Source: Bacteroidales bacterium OttesenSCG-928-B11 | Lineage (GTDB): Bacteria > Bacteroidota > Bacteroidia > Bacteroidales > WCHB1-69 | Assembly (NCBI GenBank): GCA_030267125.1 | Contig: JAJDJJ010000011.1 | Coordinates: forward strand, 1 to 44,099 | Direction of reading: 5' to 3' | Length of the DNA stretch: 44,099 bases | Shown: piece by piece, positions 9,424 through 17,402 of the stretch | Position numbering within the stretch: the stretch's first letter is position 1 | How the letters are laid out: each line of letters starts with the position of its first letter | Made by a program: the position numbers and the translations under genes | Notes under the pieces: model-generated | What the model saw: only the letters and a program-made list of their open reading frames with translations | Databases searched by the model: none | What the model was told of the DNA's origin: nothing

Positions 9424-10695
9424 TTAGTCAATAATATCGAATTGTGTATATCTTCTCAACACTTCCGGGATCACGATTCCTTCTTCGGTTTGGTTATTCT
9501 CGATGAGGGCGGCCATGATTCTGGGTAGAGCTAACGCACTGCCGTTCAGAGTGTGTGCCAGTTTCGGTTTTTCATTGCCATCTTTAAAACGCAATTTCAT
9601 CCGGTTGGCTTGATAGCTCTCGAAGTTGGAAACGGAACTCACTTCCAGCCAACGTTGTTGCGCTTGCGAATAGACTTCCAAGTCGTAAGTCAACGCAGAG
9701 GTGAAACTTATGTCGCCGCCGCAAAGCCGCAGCACGCGAAACGGGAGCTTCAACTTGCGTAGCAACGATGCAACATATTCGCGCATCTCTTCAAGCGTAT
9801 CGTATGAGCGATCAGGATGTTCCACCTGCACGATTTCCACTTTGTCGAATTGATGGAGACGGTTCAATCCTCGCACATCTTTGCCATACGAGCCTGCCTC
9901 CCGTCTGAAACATGCCGAGTAAGCACAATGCTTGACAGGGAAGTCGCTCTCTTTCAAAATGATGTCACGGTAGATGTTGGTAACGGGAACTTCCGCTGTG
10001 GGGATAAGGTAGAGATTGTCGGCAGTGATGTGGTACATCTGCCCCTCTTTGTCGGGTAGCTGTCCGGTTGCATACGCCGACGCTTCGTTCACCATGTAAG
10101 GAGGTTGCACCTCTTGATAACCGTTTTCGATGGCAGTATCCAAGAAAAAATTGATGAGTGCGCGTTGCAATTTTGCGCCTTTCCCTTTGTAAACGGGAAA
10201 TCCGGCACCGGTGATCTTGCTGCCTAAATCGAAATCGACGATGTCATACTTTTTCACTAAATCCCAATGCGGAATCAGTTGGGATTGAGCAGTTTCTATT
10301 TCTCCTTCTTGTAAAATAATCTCGTTGTCTTCAGCAGTCTTTCCCTTAGGAACCGATTCGTGGGGGAGGTTTGGCAGCTGTACTAATAACGTTTCGATTG
10401 CCTCCTCTTTTTCGGCTAATCGCGCTTTATATTCGGCCTCCCGTTCTTTCAACACGGCGATTTCGGTTTTCAATATTTCGGCCTCTTCCCGTTTCCCTTC
10501 CTTAAACAACAACCCGATTTTTTTGGAGTGGCTGTTTTGTTCCATCAAATTATCATCCAAACTTTTTTTCTCCGCTCTGATCTCGCCATCCAATAGTTGA
10601 ATTTGCTGCAAAATTGCTGTTGCATCAAAATTTTTAATCTTCAGTTTTTCAATAATATAATCAGGATTTTGACGCAGTAATTGTATCTGTAGCAT
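9424..10695 (-). CDS. serS: Seryl-tRNA synthetase
   Basis: Class II aminoacyl-tRNA synthetase that charges tRNA-Ser. Residues about 1-110 form the N-terminal coiled-coil arm that grips the long variable arm of tRNA-Ser. Class II motifs follow: motif 2 as CFRREAGSYGKDVRGLNRLHQFDKVE (in two pieces, around residues 255-280) and motif 3 as LNGSALALPRIMAALIEN near 385-402. TAEVPVTN, typical of the serine site, is present. At 423 residues the length is normal. It is the first gene of the serS-TPR-rsmA operon and has a good promoter box just upstream. Confidence 0.97.
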   Translation of the reverse strand: MLQIQLLRQNPDYIIEKLKIKNFDATAILQQIQLLDGEIRAEKKSLDDNLMEQNSHSKKIGLLFKEGKREEAEILKTEIAVLKEREAEYKARLAEKEEAIETLLVQLPNLPHESVPKGKTAEDNEIILQEGEIETAQSQLIPHWDLVKKYDIVDFDLGSKITGAGFPVYKGKGAKLQRALINFFLDTAIENGYQEVQPPYMVNEASAYATGQLPDKEGQMYHITADNLYLIPTAEVPVTNIYRDIILKESDFPVKHCAYSACFRREAGSYGKDVRGLNRLHQFDKVEIVQVEHPDRSYDTLEEMREYVASLLRKLKLPFRVLRLCGGDISFTSALTYDLEVYSQAQQRWLEVSSVSNFESYQANRMKLRFKDGNEKPKLAHTLNGSALALPRIMAALIENNQTEEGIVIPEVLRRYTQFDIID

Positions 10696-10714
10696 AGTCT
10701 AAATTTTTGAGGCG

Positions 10715-10722
10715 CAAAGATA
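10715..10722 (-). promoter_or_regulatory. -7 box of the serS promoter
   Basis: Read on the minus strand this is TATCTTTG, an exact TAnnTTTG, 19 bases before the serS ATG. No convincing -33 TTTG is seen. Confidence 0.55.
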
Positions 10723-10789
10723 GTAAACAATTTAGAATTGATGAGTTGCGAAGTAACTCCCACCCAATCTTTTCCCGTTCAACACCGCA

Positions 10790-10849
10790 TTGAACTAAAC
10801 AAAAGAGCCATTGCCATAACACGCATACAGAAAATCTCCGCGACTCTCC
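10790..10849. repeat. Degenerate intergenic repeat, copy A
   Basis: These 60 bases align without gaps to 35787-35846 at about 46 of 60 positions. They begin with the same 15 bases (TTGAACTAAACAAAA) and share CATAA, CATACAG and TCTCC blocks further on. The complementary strand carries GCGGAGAGTCGCGGAGA, resembling the ACGGAG-type intergenic repeats seen at 35008-35035. Confidence 0.6.
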
Positions 10850-10867
10850 GCATATTCTCTTTATTTG

Positions 10868-10875
10868 TATTTTTG
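10868..10875 (+). promoter_or_regulatory. Candidate -7 box for the GNAT-like gene
   Basis: TATTTTTG matches TAnnTTTG. It lies far (about 215 bases) from the chosen ATG at 11091, so the link depends on a long leader. No closer box is evident. Confidence 0.4.
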
Positions 10876-11090
10876 CATTTGCGAGTGATTTTGGAACTAT
10901 CTCTGTATAAATACTATAAATAGCAGTCGTCGTGTCACACCTAATAACGATATGATTTCCTGCAGTTTTATACACAATCACAGACAAACTACTAATAAGC
11001 AAATGTTTGCATATCTATTGAACGAACTCTTGCATGTAAATAATGCAGTGTAACTTGAAAGCAGAAACCGGTGAATCTATTGAATCGATT

Positions 11091-12194
11091 ATGAAAATAA
11101 GAGAGCTCCATACCGACCGCGAAATCAGGGAGTTTGTGAAATTTCCCCAGAAATTGTATAAATACACACCGTATTATGTGCCTTCTTTGTTAAAAGAGGA
11201 CATTTTCACATTAACGAGACATCCGGCACTGGAATTTTGCGAGCGGCGGTTATGGCTGGCTTTTCGCGAAGATCGGATTGTGGGTCGGATTGCCGGGATC
11301 ATCAACCATCGGGCTAATGAGTTGCGCGGCGAGCAACGCATCCGCTTCGGGTGGTTCGATGTGGAAAATGATCCGGAAGCAGCGCAAGCTCTTCTTCAGC
11401 AAGTCGAACAGTGGGGGAAAGAGCAAGGACTCGTCATTGTCAGTGGGCCATCACGCTACTCCAACATGGAAAAACAGGGCGTGCTTATCGATGGCTTCGG
11501 AGAGATGCCGTCACTCTCATGTGAATACAATCATCCCTATTACCCTCAACTATTGGAGTTATTAAACTATCAGAAAGAAGTTGATTATCTGCAATATAAA
11601 ATACCTGTCGGAGAAATTCCCAAACGGATGGAACAGCTGAGCAAACGGATTGCGGAACGGTATGATATTACCCTTAAAAATTTCAACTCCAAAAAAGAGT
11701 TGCTGCATTTTGCCCGTCAATTTTTTTTGGCGATGAATGAGTCTTTCCAACATATTTATAATTTCATTCCATTGACAGATAGTGAAATAGATTATCTGAT
11801 CGAACACAATTTCGCTATTGTAGATAAAGATTTAGTTGGAGTTTTGGTGGATCAGAACGATGAAATCGTGGGCTTCAGCTTGAGCATGCCATCGCTGAAC
11901 CGGGCTTTCAAAAAGGCAGATGGTCGATTGTTCCCGTTTGGGTGGCTTCCTGTTTTGCGGTCGCTACGAAAAAACGACTCCGTGGATTTGATCCTGACCG
12001 GCGTGCTGCCCGAATGGATTCCGAAAGGGATTCATGCCGTTTATCATTATCATCTTCACAAGATGTTCATTGAAAAGGGTTTCCGTTACGCCATCACCAA
12101 TCAACAATTAGAAGATTTAACCGCCAGCCGCATCTGGGAAAAGTATAACGGAGAGGTTGTGGCCAGGCGACGATGCTACTGTAAAGTAATTTGA
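11091..12194 (+). CDS. GNAT-like protein of the YghO type, function unknown
   Basis: A 367-residue cytoplasmic protein that looks like two degenerate GNAT acetyltransferase lobes. The first lobe has LAFREDRIVGRIAGIINHRAN, the beta4-like strand of GNAT folds, and VSGPSRYSNMEKQGVLIDGF. The second has LVGVLVDQNDEIVGFSLSMPS. It resembles the E. coli YghO group, which has no known substrate. I start it at the ATG at 11091, where MKIRELHTDREIREF looks like a natural N-terminus, instead of an in-frame ATG 48 bases upstream. Its stop is close to or overlaps the start of the mnmD-like gene, so the two are probably co-transcribed. Confidence 0.75.
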   Translation: MKIRELHTDREIREFVKFPQKLYKYTPYYVPSLLKEDIFTLTRHPALEFCERRLWLAFREDRIVGRIAGIINHRANELRGEQRIRFGWFDVENDPEAAQALLQQVEQWGKEQGLVIVSGPSRYSNMEKQGVLIDGFGEMPSLSCEYNHPYYPQLLELLNYQKEVDYLQYKIPVGEIPKRMEQLSKRIAERYDITLKNFNSKKELLHFARQFFLAMNESFQHIYNFIPLTDSEIDYLIEHNFAIVDKDLVGVLVDQNDEIVGFSLSMPSLNRAFKKADGRLFPFGWLPVLRSLRKNDSVDLILTGVLPEWIPKGIHAVYHYHLHKMFIEKGFRYAITNQQLEDLTASRIWEKYNGEVVARRRCYCKVI

Positions 12195-12232
12195 AGAATT
12201 TTCCTGTAAAAACTCCCGTCATCCACATATAT

Positions 12233-12919
12233 ATGAAAGATTTCACCAAACGCACAATCACCATTTCCGAAGACGGCTCGTCTTCCTTACGGATAGAAGG
12301 AACAGACGAGCATTTTCACTCTGTCCACGGAGCGTATAACGAATCCATGCATGTTTATATCAATGCCGGGCTGAAAATGATGGGAGAAAAGAGAGAAATT
12401 GCCGTACTGGATGTTGGTTTCGGAACGGGACTGAATGCACTACTCACGTTAGTCAACCAGGATAACCGAGTAATCCATTATCACGGCATTGAAGCTTATC
12501 CGCTACAAGAAAATGAATTTAAAGCGTTGAACTACACATCAATCGTAGGAAAAAAATGGGATGAAATTTTCCGGTACATACATGTGTTAAAATCGGATGA
12601 TGAGGTAGAGATTTCGTCAAATTTCTTCTTCAAAAAGAGCATCATCAAGTTAGAAGACATTTGTCTCTTCGCAGGGAAGTACGATATCGTCTATTTTGAC
12701 GCTTTTTCTCCCGATCTGCAGCCGGAACTTTGGAGCGAGGAGATCTTTCGCAAGATATATAAAGCCATGGTCGATGGAGGAATTTTAATGACTTACTGCG
12801 CTAAAGGTTGGGTAAAACGAGTGATGAAAACAGTTGGCTTTACCGTTGAAGGGCTCCCAGGGCCAATTGGGAAACGGGAAATCTCGAGGGGGGTGAAAGT
12901 CAATAATTCTATTTTTTGA
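12233..12919 (+). CDS. mnmD: MnmD-like tRNA 5-(aminomethyl)uridine methyltransferase
   Basis: SAM-dependent methyltransferase matching the N-terminal (MnmD) half of MnmC, which converts nm5(s2)U to mnm5(s2)U at the wobble base of certain tRNAs. Motif I is VLDVGFGTGLNALLT, and the family hallmark DAFSPDLQPELWSEEIF is intact. The SVHGAYNESMHVYINAG segment near the N-terminus is also typical. The C-terminal FAD oxidase half of enterobacterial MnmC is absent, as in other stand-alone MnmD proteins. I prefer the ATG at 12233; an upstream TTG at 12191 overlaps the previous stop but is less likely. About 228 residues. Confidence 0.87.
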   Translation: MKDFTKRTITISEDGSSSLRIEGTDEHFHSVHGAYNESMHVYINAGLKMMGEKREIAVLDVGFGTGLNALLTLVNQDNRVIHYHGIEAYPLQENEFKALNYTSIVGKKWDEIFRYIHVLKSDDEVEISSNFFFKKSIIKLEDICLFAGKYDIVYFDAFSPDLQPELWSEEIFRKIYKAMVDGGILMTYCAKGWVKRVMKTVGFTVEGLPGPIGKREISRGVKVNNSIF

Positions 12920-13289
12920 TTTTTAGAGATACAAACTTACGGTATTTTTCGGTTTACACACTGGTTTAAACAAACTATCATTTTCGTATAAAAACTGCTT
13001 GTAAAAAACCACAAAAACAGATCCACTGATTAGCATCCTATTTGATTTCAGAATCCTCTTAATTTCCCAAAATCCCTCCTTAATTCTCCATTTTCATTCT
13101 ATTTTCATTTCTATACAGGAGATTTTAAAAGAGAAAAAAGCACAGACTGTAAAATTTATTTATCAGATTATCAGTAAAATAGAATATAAAAAACAAAAAA
13201 AATCAGTTCTTTGTCGGAACAAGTCGAAAAAAGTCTATTTTTGCAGCCCGTTAATAAAACGAGCAGGTTATTTGAAAGGGTAAATCCAA
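12920..13289. other. AT-rich intergenic region before the tRNA cluster
   Basis: Apart from the tRNA promoter at 13210-13243, this 370-base stretch is AT-rich with several A and T runs. I see no ORF, repeat or hairpin that I would defend. Confidence 0.5.
13210..13243 (+). promoter_or_regulatory. Promoter of the tRNA Thr-Tyr-Gly operon
   Basis: A TTTG at 13210-13213 and TATTTTTG at 13236-13243 are separated by 22 bases, a good match to the Bacteroidota -33/-7 pattern. The first tRNA begins 46 bases after the -7 box. Confidence 0.75.
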
Positions 13290-13362
13290 GCCGATGTAGC
13301 TCAGTTGGTAGAGCAGCTGATTTGTAATCAGCCGGTCGGCGGTTCGAGTCCGTCTATCGGCT
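13290..13362 (+). tRNA. tRNA-Thr (TGT)
   Basis: Full cloverleaf of 73 bases. The acceptor GCCGATG pairs with TATCGGC (one G-U), and the anticodon loop TTTGTAA carries TGT at 13323-13325. The T arm contains GGTTCGAGTCC. CCA is not encoded. Confidence 0.95.
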
Positions 13363-13367
13363 CGTTT

Positions 13368-13449
13368 GGGAGAGTTCCAGAGCGGTCAAATGGGGCAGAC
13401 TGTAAATCTGTTGGCGCAGCCTTCGGAGGTTCGAATCCTTCCTCTCCCA
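13368..13449 (+). tRNA. tRNA-Tyr (GTA)
   Basis: Class II tRNA of 82 bases with acceptor GGGAGAG pairing CTCTCCC, anticodon GTA in the loop of GACTGTAAATC, and the long variable arm expected for tyrosine. It follows tRNA-Thr after five bases. CCA is not encoded. Confidence 0.95.
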
Positions 13450-13468
13450 CAACATTAACATTACCCAA

Positions 13469-13541
13469 GCGGAAATAGCTCATTTGGTAGAGCGACAGCC
13501 TTCCAAGCTGTAGGTGGCGGGTTCGAGCCCCGTTTTCCGCT
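13469..13541 (+). tRNA. tRNA-Gly (TCC)
   Basis: Cloverleaf of 73 bases with acceptor GCGGAAA pairing TTTCCGC and anticodon TCC at 13502-13504. Its 3' half is also the 5' arm of the terminator that follows, so it can fold either as the tRNA arm or as the terminator stem. Confidence 0.95.
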
Positions 13542-13569
13542 CGAAGCTCCGGAAAACGGGGCTTTTTTT
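13525..13569 (+). terminator. Terminator of the tRNA operon overlapping tRNA-Gly
   Basis: The arm 13526-13539 (inside mature tRNA-Gly, T arm plus acceptor) is perfectly complementary to 13550-13563 over 14 bases, with a ten-base loop and seven T at 13563-13569. It is a strong intrinsic terminator built from a gene part and an inverted copy of it. Confidence 0.85.
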
Positions 13570-13608
13570 ATGCCCTGACTTTTCTAATGATGATTCTATT
13601 AGGCGTTA

Positions 13609-14352
13609 TTACAAAACACGCATTCTTTGTTTCACCGCTTCAAAAAGCACTATTCCTGTGGCTACGGAAACGTTGAGTGAAGCGATCGTGCCGACCATCG
13701 GGATCTTGATGCGGTCGTTGCATTTGCGCAAATAATCATAAGCGATCCCCTCGTATTCGTTGCCCATCACTAAGCAAATCGGTTGAGTCATATCTTTTTT
13801 GAAGTAATCCCAATCGGCCTTTTCTGTCACTGCGACAACTTCGATACCTGAATTTTGCAAATACTCGATAATTTCGATAATGTTGGAATGACGGCAGATC
13901 GGAATTTTATGCAACGCACCGGCGGAGCTTTTCACAGCATCCTCGTTCAGCTGGGCACCTCCTTTCAACGGCAGGATAATTGCATCCACACCCGCGCACT
14001 CGGCCGAACGGGCAATCGCCCCCACATTGCGCACATCAGTGATTTTGTCCAAAATTAACAAAAAAGGCACCCTTCCTTCATCATAAATGGTCGGAATAAT
14101 ATCGTGGATATCTTGATACTCTATCGCCGACATAAACGCAATGATTCCTTGATGATTACCGCGAGTGAACTTGTTTAGCTTTTCAACCGGTACATATTGG
14201 AACGGAATTTTGTTTTCTCGGATAAGGATAAAAATATCTCGGAATTGATTTCCTTTTAATCCTTTTTGTATTAATACTTTATCAATGGTTTTATCATTAT
14301 GGATGGCTTCGGTGATAGGACGAAAACCGTAAATGATGTTGTCTTGAATCAT
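13609..14352 (-). CDS. rlmB: 23S rRNA (guanosine-2'-O)-methyltransferase RlmB
   Basis: SPOUT-fold (TrmH family) enzyme that methylates the ribose of a conserved guanosine in the peptidyl-transferase region of 23S rRNA. An N-terminal substrate-binding domain (residues 1-75, with YGFRPITEAI) precedes the knotted catalytic domain. Motif 1 is DKITDVRNVGAIARSAECAG (about 102-121), motif 2 is LVMGNEYEGI (about 193-202) and motif 3 is SLNVSVATGIVLFE (about 224-237). At 247 residues the length is normal. It is the last gene of a minus-strand trio with the PASTA protein and T9SS cargo, 12 bases after the latter. The assignment as RlmB over another TrmH paralogue rests on overall resemblance. Confidence 0.9.
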   Translation of the reverse strand: MIQDNIIYGFRPITEAIHNDKTIDKVLIQKGLKGNQFRDIFILIRENKIPFQYVPVEKLNKFTRGNHQGIIAFMSAIEYQDIHDIIPTIYDEGRVPFLLILDKITDVRNVGAIARSAECAGVDAIILPLKGGAQLNEDAVKSSAGALHKIPICRHSNIIEIIEYLQNSGIEVVAVTEKADWDYFKKDMTQPICLVMGNEYEGIAYDYLRKCNDRIKIPMVGTIASLNVSVATGIVLFEAVKQRMRVL

Positions 14353-14364
14353 CTATTTATTAAT

Positions 14365-16518
14365 CTATTGTTTAACTATTTTCACAGCATGAACCGCTTT
14401 CCTGTCATTCATCAGGCGCAGCACATAAATTCCCGGCGAGAAACGATTCATTTCGACAATAATCGCTGAAGAATTAACCTGTTGAACATCCAATAATTTT
14501 CCATATACATCGTAAACCATAATCTGATTTACTTGGATAGCCGGATCACTAATCTCAATCTTCGCCGTTGTGGTTGTAGGATTTGGGTATATATTGATAT
14601 TTTTTGCAATATCCTTTTTCACAGTAGTTTGCAATGGGTCAAAATATTTTCCCAATACAATCCTCACCATCGGGGATCCTTTCAAAAACGACTGTTTCCA
14701 ATCGTTGGCAATCTTATACATGTAATATCCGCGCGCATCAGTATTTTGGTCGAAGCCTAAATTTAGCTGCACATTGTGCGTTTGATGATATCCCACGAAA
14801 ATCATACCGGATACCAATATCGGTTCATCCAAGAGATAATCGACAAAATCTAAATAATCATTACCATGCCTCGGGAAAAGCGACTCTTTGGAATAAAGTT
14901 CATTGCCCGGAATCGTATCCCCGCCAACGATCATTGCTTTCCAAACTTTTAGCGTAAATCGTTCAACATTGCCATCTTCGTGCACTCCATTGAAAAAGAG
15001 TCGAATGCTTCGCAAGGTATCGGGCTGCGCCAAGTCGAACCGCATGGCGAAATAGGTGCTCGGATTTTGCATGGTCGACATGATCGAATAGCCCGCTTCC
15101 GGTGTTCCATCGTCATACGCATAATAGTTATGGAATTTCTGATCATAAACCGCTGTGTCGTTCTGGTTACGCACATCGCTGGTTGTTCCTTCAATTTGGA
15201 AAACATGCAAGAGCCTAAAAGTCGCACTATCTGCTCCATCATAACTAATTGTAAATGTGATTTCCGGATTGGCATGCTTGCTATATGTATGAAAACCGCT
15301 AGTTGAATACGGCGGGGCATTTTCACTGCTTGTTGGATATTGCGGTGCGTATTCCACACCCTTTTTATGTATGAAATAAGTATAGTTGGTGTTTTGATTG
15401 TTTGCGGAGAGGTTGGATAACGTGTTGTTGAAATGGGTTTTCATATCCGAGGGGCGGAACTGATTCCACGGCATTGCTTGGTATTTTTCAAGAAAAGATG
15501 TAGTTGGTTCAACAAAAGCTACATCCACCGGATAAACATATTCTTCCCTTGTCCTTCGGCAGTCAAGTCGAACATAATCGATGTGCCATTGATCCACATT
15601 GCTTGCCCAACCCGGAATGTCGTCATCATCTAAGCTAGCATAATTCCGGAAACGAAACTGAAAGTTATCCCGTAGATATATCTCATCTTCAATCGGAATG
15701 ATGACTTGTTTAAAAAAACAACGCGGATCCTCTGACAGCCAGCTATTCAATGACAAGCCGTTAGATGTCCATACTTGATCCCACAACATCTCGTCAACAA
15801 AAATGGAATCCGAGGGCATCGAAATCACCTGTCCGGGATAGCAAACCTCTGTAAACACATACCAAGTTCCCGGTATATAAATGTTTGGAATTGAATCTCC
15901 AACATAATAGGTTCCGGTAACAATATAGTCTGTGGAGTCATATCCGGCAAAAACAATTTCACCGGTAGCAAAACCAAATTCCAAGATCAGCTTATCGTTC
16001 GTTTCGGGTTTATTACCTACAACCTCCCATGGATTAGAGGTATAACCACCACCGGGCTGGTAAAAAAAACTGAAGTAAACGGAGTCGGCGATGGTCATGA
16101 CACGGTTGATCAAGAAGTTGGAATCCAAACGGATAGGTCTGGAAGTGAGCGTGTCAGCAGGGAAAGAGGAGGAGGAAGCATGGGCATAAACCTCTCCTTT
16201 CCAGTTTAGGGCATCGAGTGTGGCCACACCGATTGTAGGTGGATACAAGGCGAAAGTACTACTCACAAAGGCAGCGCGATCCATCCACAATTCCGGATTA
16301 GGATAGCCGGTATAGTTTGAAAAGTCCTCAAAAAAAGGAAGTTTAATCGCCGGTTCGGAACGTTTTTTTTCATGAGTGCTCCCCGCTTTGCTTAATTTTT
16401 GAAGGGACGTGTTCTGACGAAGTCCGGTGAGCCGCTCTTGCCCATAAAGAAAATCCGGAGTTAAGATGAGAATAGTTAGTGTGATGAGTAAAAATGATAG
16501 TTTTTTATTGAAAATCAT
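14365..16518 (-). CDS. Large T9SS cargo protein of unknown function
   Basis: A 717-residue exported protein. Residues 1-26 form a signal peptide ending near FLYGQ. The C-terminal 80 residues (NINIYPNPTTTTAKIEI through SPGIYVLRLMN to VKIVKQ) are a classic type A sorting domain, which directs passage through T9SS and usually anchoring on the cell surface. The long middle part contains no catalytic motif I recognise. Aromatic-rich beta segments, one of them starting DSVYFSFFYQPGGGY, suggest jelly-roll-like modules. It sits between a PASTA protein gene (17 bases before) and rlmB (12 bases after), an operon with no obvious shared function. The cargo status is firm; the activity is unknown. Confidence 0.85.
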   Translation of the reverse strand: MIFNKKLSFLLITLTILILTPDFLYGQERLTGLRQNTSLQKLSKAGSTHEKKRSEPAIKLPFFEDFSNYTGYPNPELWMDRAAFVSSTFALYPPTIGVATLDALNWKGEVYAHASSSSFPADTLTSRPIRLDSNFLINRVMTIADSVYFSFFYQPGGGYTSNPWEVVGNKPETNDKLILEFGFATGEIVFAGYDSTDYIVTGTYYVGDSIPNIYIPGTWYVFTEVCYPGQVISMPSDSIFVDEMLWDQVWTSNGLSLNSWLSEDPRCFFKQVIIPIEDEIYLRDNFQFRFRNYASLDDDDIPGWASNVDQWHIDYVRLDCRRTREEYVYPVDVAFVEPTTSFLEKYQAMPWNQFRPSDMKTHFNNTLSNLSANNQNTNYTYFIHKKGVEYAPQYPTSSENAPPYSTSGFHTYSKHANPEITFTISYDGADSATFRLLHVFQIEGTTSDVRNQNDTAVYDQKFHNYYAYDDGTPEAGYSIMSTMQNPSTYFAMRFDLAQPDTLRSIRLFFNGVHEDGNVERFTLKVWKAMIVGGDTIPGNELYSKESLFPRHGNDYLDFVDYLLDEPILVSGMIFVGYHQTHNVQLNLGFDQNTDARGYYMYKIANDWKQSFLKGSPMVRIVLGKYFDPLQTTVKKDIAKNINIYPNPTTTTAKIEISDPAIQVNQIMVYDVYGKLLDVQQVNSSAIIVEMNRFSPGIYVLRLMNDRKAVHAVKIVKQ

Positions 16519-16535
16519 AAGTAACGCTCTGTGTT

Positions 16536-17141
16536 TTATTGAATATTAACATCTTCGACTTGCATATTTCCCGTACTGTCAGAGGGGAGTTCATCCACAT
16601 CCATTCCAACCACCAATGTGATCTTTTCTCCATAATTGATAAGCGTTCCCACATTGATGGAGCGTCCCCTGTAGAGTTGATCCAGCACGGCATTTTTATA
16701 AGGACTTGGTTTATAAATCACTCCCTCTACCTCCAGCCCAACGGCCTTTAGCATAATTTCAGCTTGCCGGAGCGAAACACTGTTTAATGCGGGCATCTTC
16801 ACTTTCGGCGGTTCCGAAGAGGCCACTGTCAAATAAACCTTCCGGCCCTTCTTCACATACTCATCGGGGTAAGGATTCTGTTTTAACACAGTACCTTCCT
16901 GGTTCTTCTTATCAAAAACATAATCGGAAACCACAAAAATAAAATCGGAGATGGAATCATTATTGACCAAGGTTTCGGAGTTTTTCCCTATCAGGTTCGG
17001 CATCTGAACTTCTTGGCCGTGACGAGTATAGACTTTTAGAAAAATAATTGCGCCGATGACCAAAATTACGGTGATCACAATGGCTAACAAGAGGTGAAAA
17101 CCCATCCGGTTTGGCATAAAGAAAGCTTTCAGTTTCTTCAT
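16536..17141 (-). CDS. PASTA-domain membrane protein
   Basis: A 201-residue bitopic protein with a short basic N-terminus, one membrane helix (about residues 14-37) and two to three extracytoplasmic PASTA repeats. Repeat starts can be read at VQMPNLIGKNSETL and VKMPALNSVSLRQAEIML, each ending in a GxxVYLTVA- or GEKITLVVG-like strand. PASTA modules bind peptidoglycan fragments or muropeptides in kinases and PBPs; here there is no kinase or transpeptidase domain, so it is a stand-alone cell-wall-binding protein of the type common in Bacteroidota. A TATTTTTG box on its strand lies at 17197-17204. Confidence 0.87.
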   Translation of the reverse strand: MKKLKAFFMPNRMGFHLLLAIVITVILVIGAIIFLKVYTRHGQEVQMPNLIGKNSETLVNNDSISDFIFVVSDYVFDKKNQEGTVLKQNPYPDEYVKKGRKVYLTVASSEPPKVKMPALNSVSLRQAEIMLKAVGLEVEGVIYKPSPYKNAVLDQLYRGRSINVGTLINYGEKITLVVGMDVDELPSDSTGNMQVEDVNIQ

Positions 17142-17196
17142 AAATTATTTATTTGACGTGTTATAAACCCTAAAATCCGGTTTTTATTGTAGTTGG

Positions 17197-17204
17197 CAAA
17201 AATA
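17197..17204 (-). promoter_or_regulatory. -7 box for the PASTA/T9SS cargo/rlmB operon
   Basis: Read on the minus strand it is TATTTTTG, 55 bases before the ATG at 17141. No clear -33 element. Confidence 0.5.
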
Positions 17205-17255
17205 CAAAAAGCTGACGATTAGTTGCCCTTTCTCAACTACTTGAAGTTTATTGTT

Positions 17256-17263
17256 TATTTTTG
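17256..17263 (+). promoter_or_regulatory. Candidate -7 box for the cytosine methyltransferase gene
   Basis: TATTTTTG on the plus strand, 139 bases before the ATG. It would give a long leader; no closer box was found. Confidence 0.4.
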
Positions 17264-17402
17264 GGGTTTGAAAAATTAAAAATAGAATTTTTCGTAGTCT
17301 TTTCTATAACAATGTTTTATAGTCAAGTCTGATACAAAAATCATGCAAATAGACGACCGTAACCCATGCAAGCAATAAACGACCTTAGAAATAAAAAAAC
17401 GC

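Larger units (their letters stand above)
10696..11090. other. Intergenic region with a degenerate repeat and divergent promoters
   Basis: This 395-base divergent gap holds the serS promoter box, the repeat copy at 10790-10849, and a plus-strand TATTTTTG box at 10868-10875 that would give the next gene a leader of about 210 bases. Within that leader an ATG at 10951 opens 33 codons ending at 11052; I see nothing that shows it is translated. Confidence 0.5.

Noticed and set aside
10951..11052. 33-codon ORF in the leader before the GNAT-like gene
   Set aside because: No Shine-Dalgarno, no recognisable sequence, length within chance expectation.
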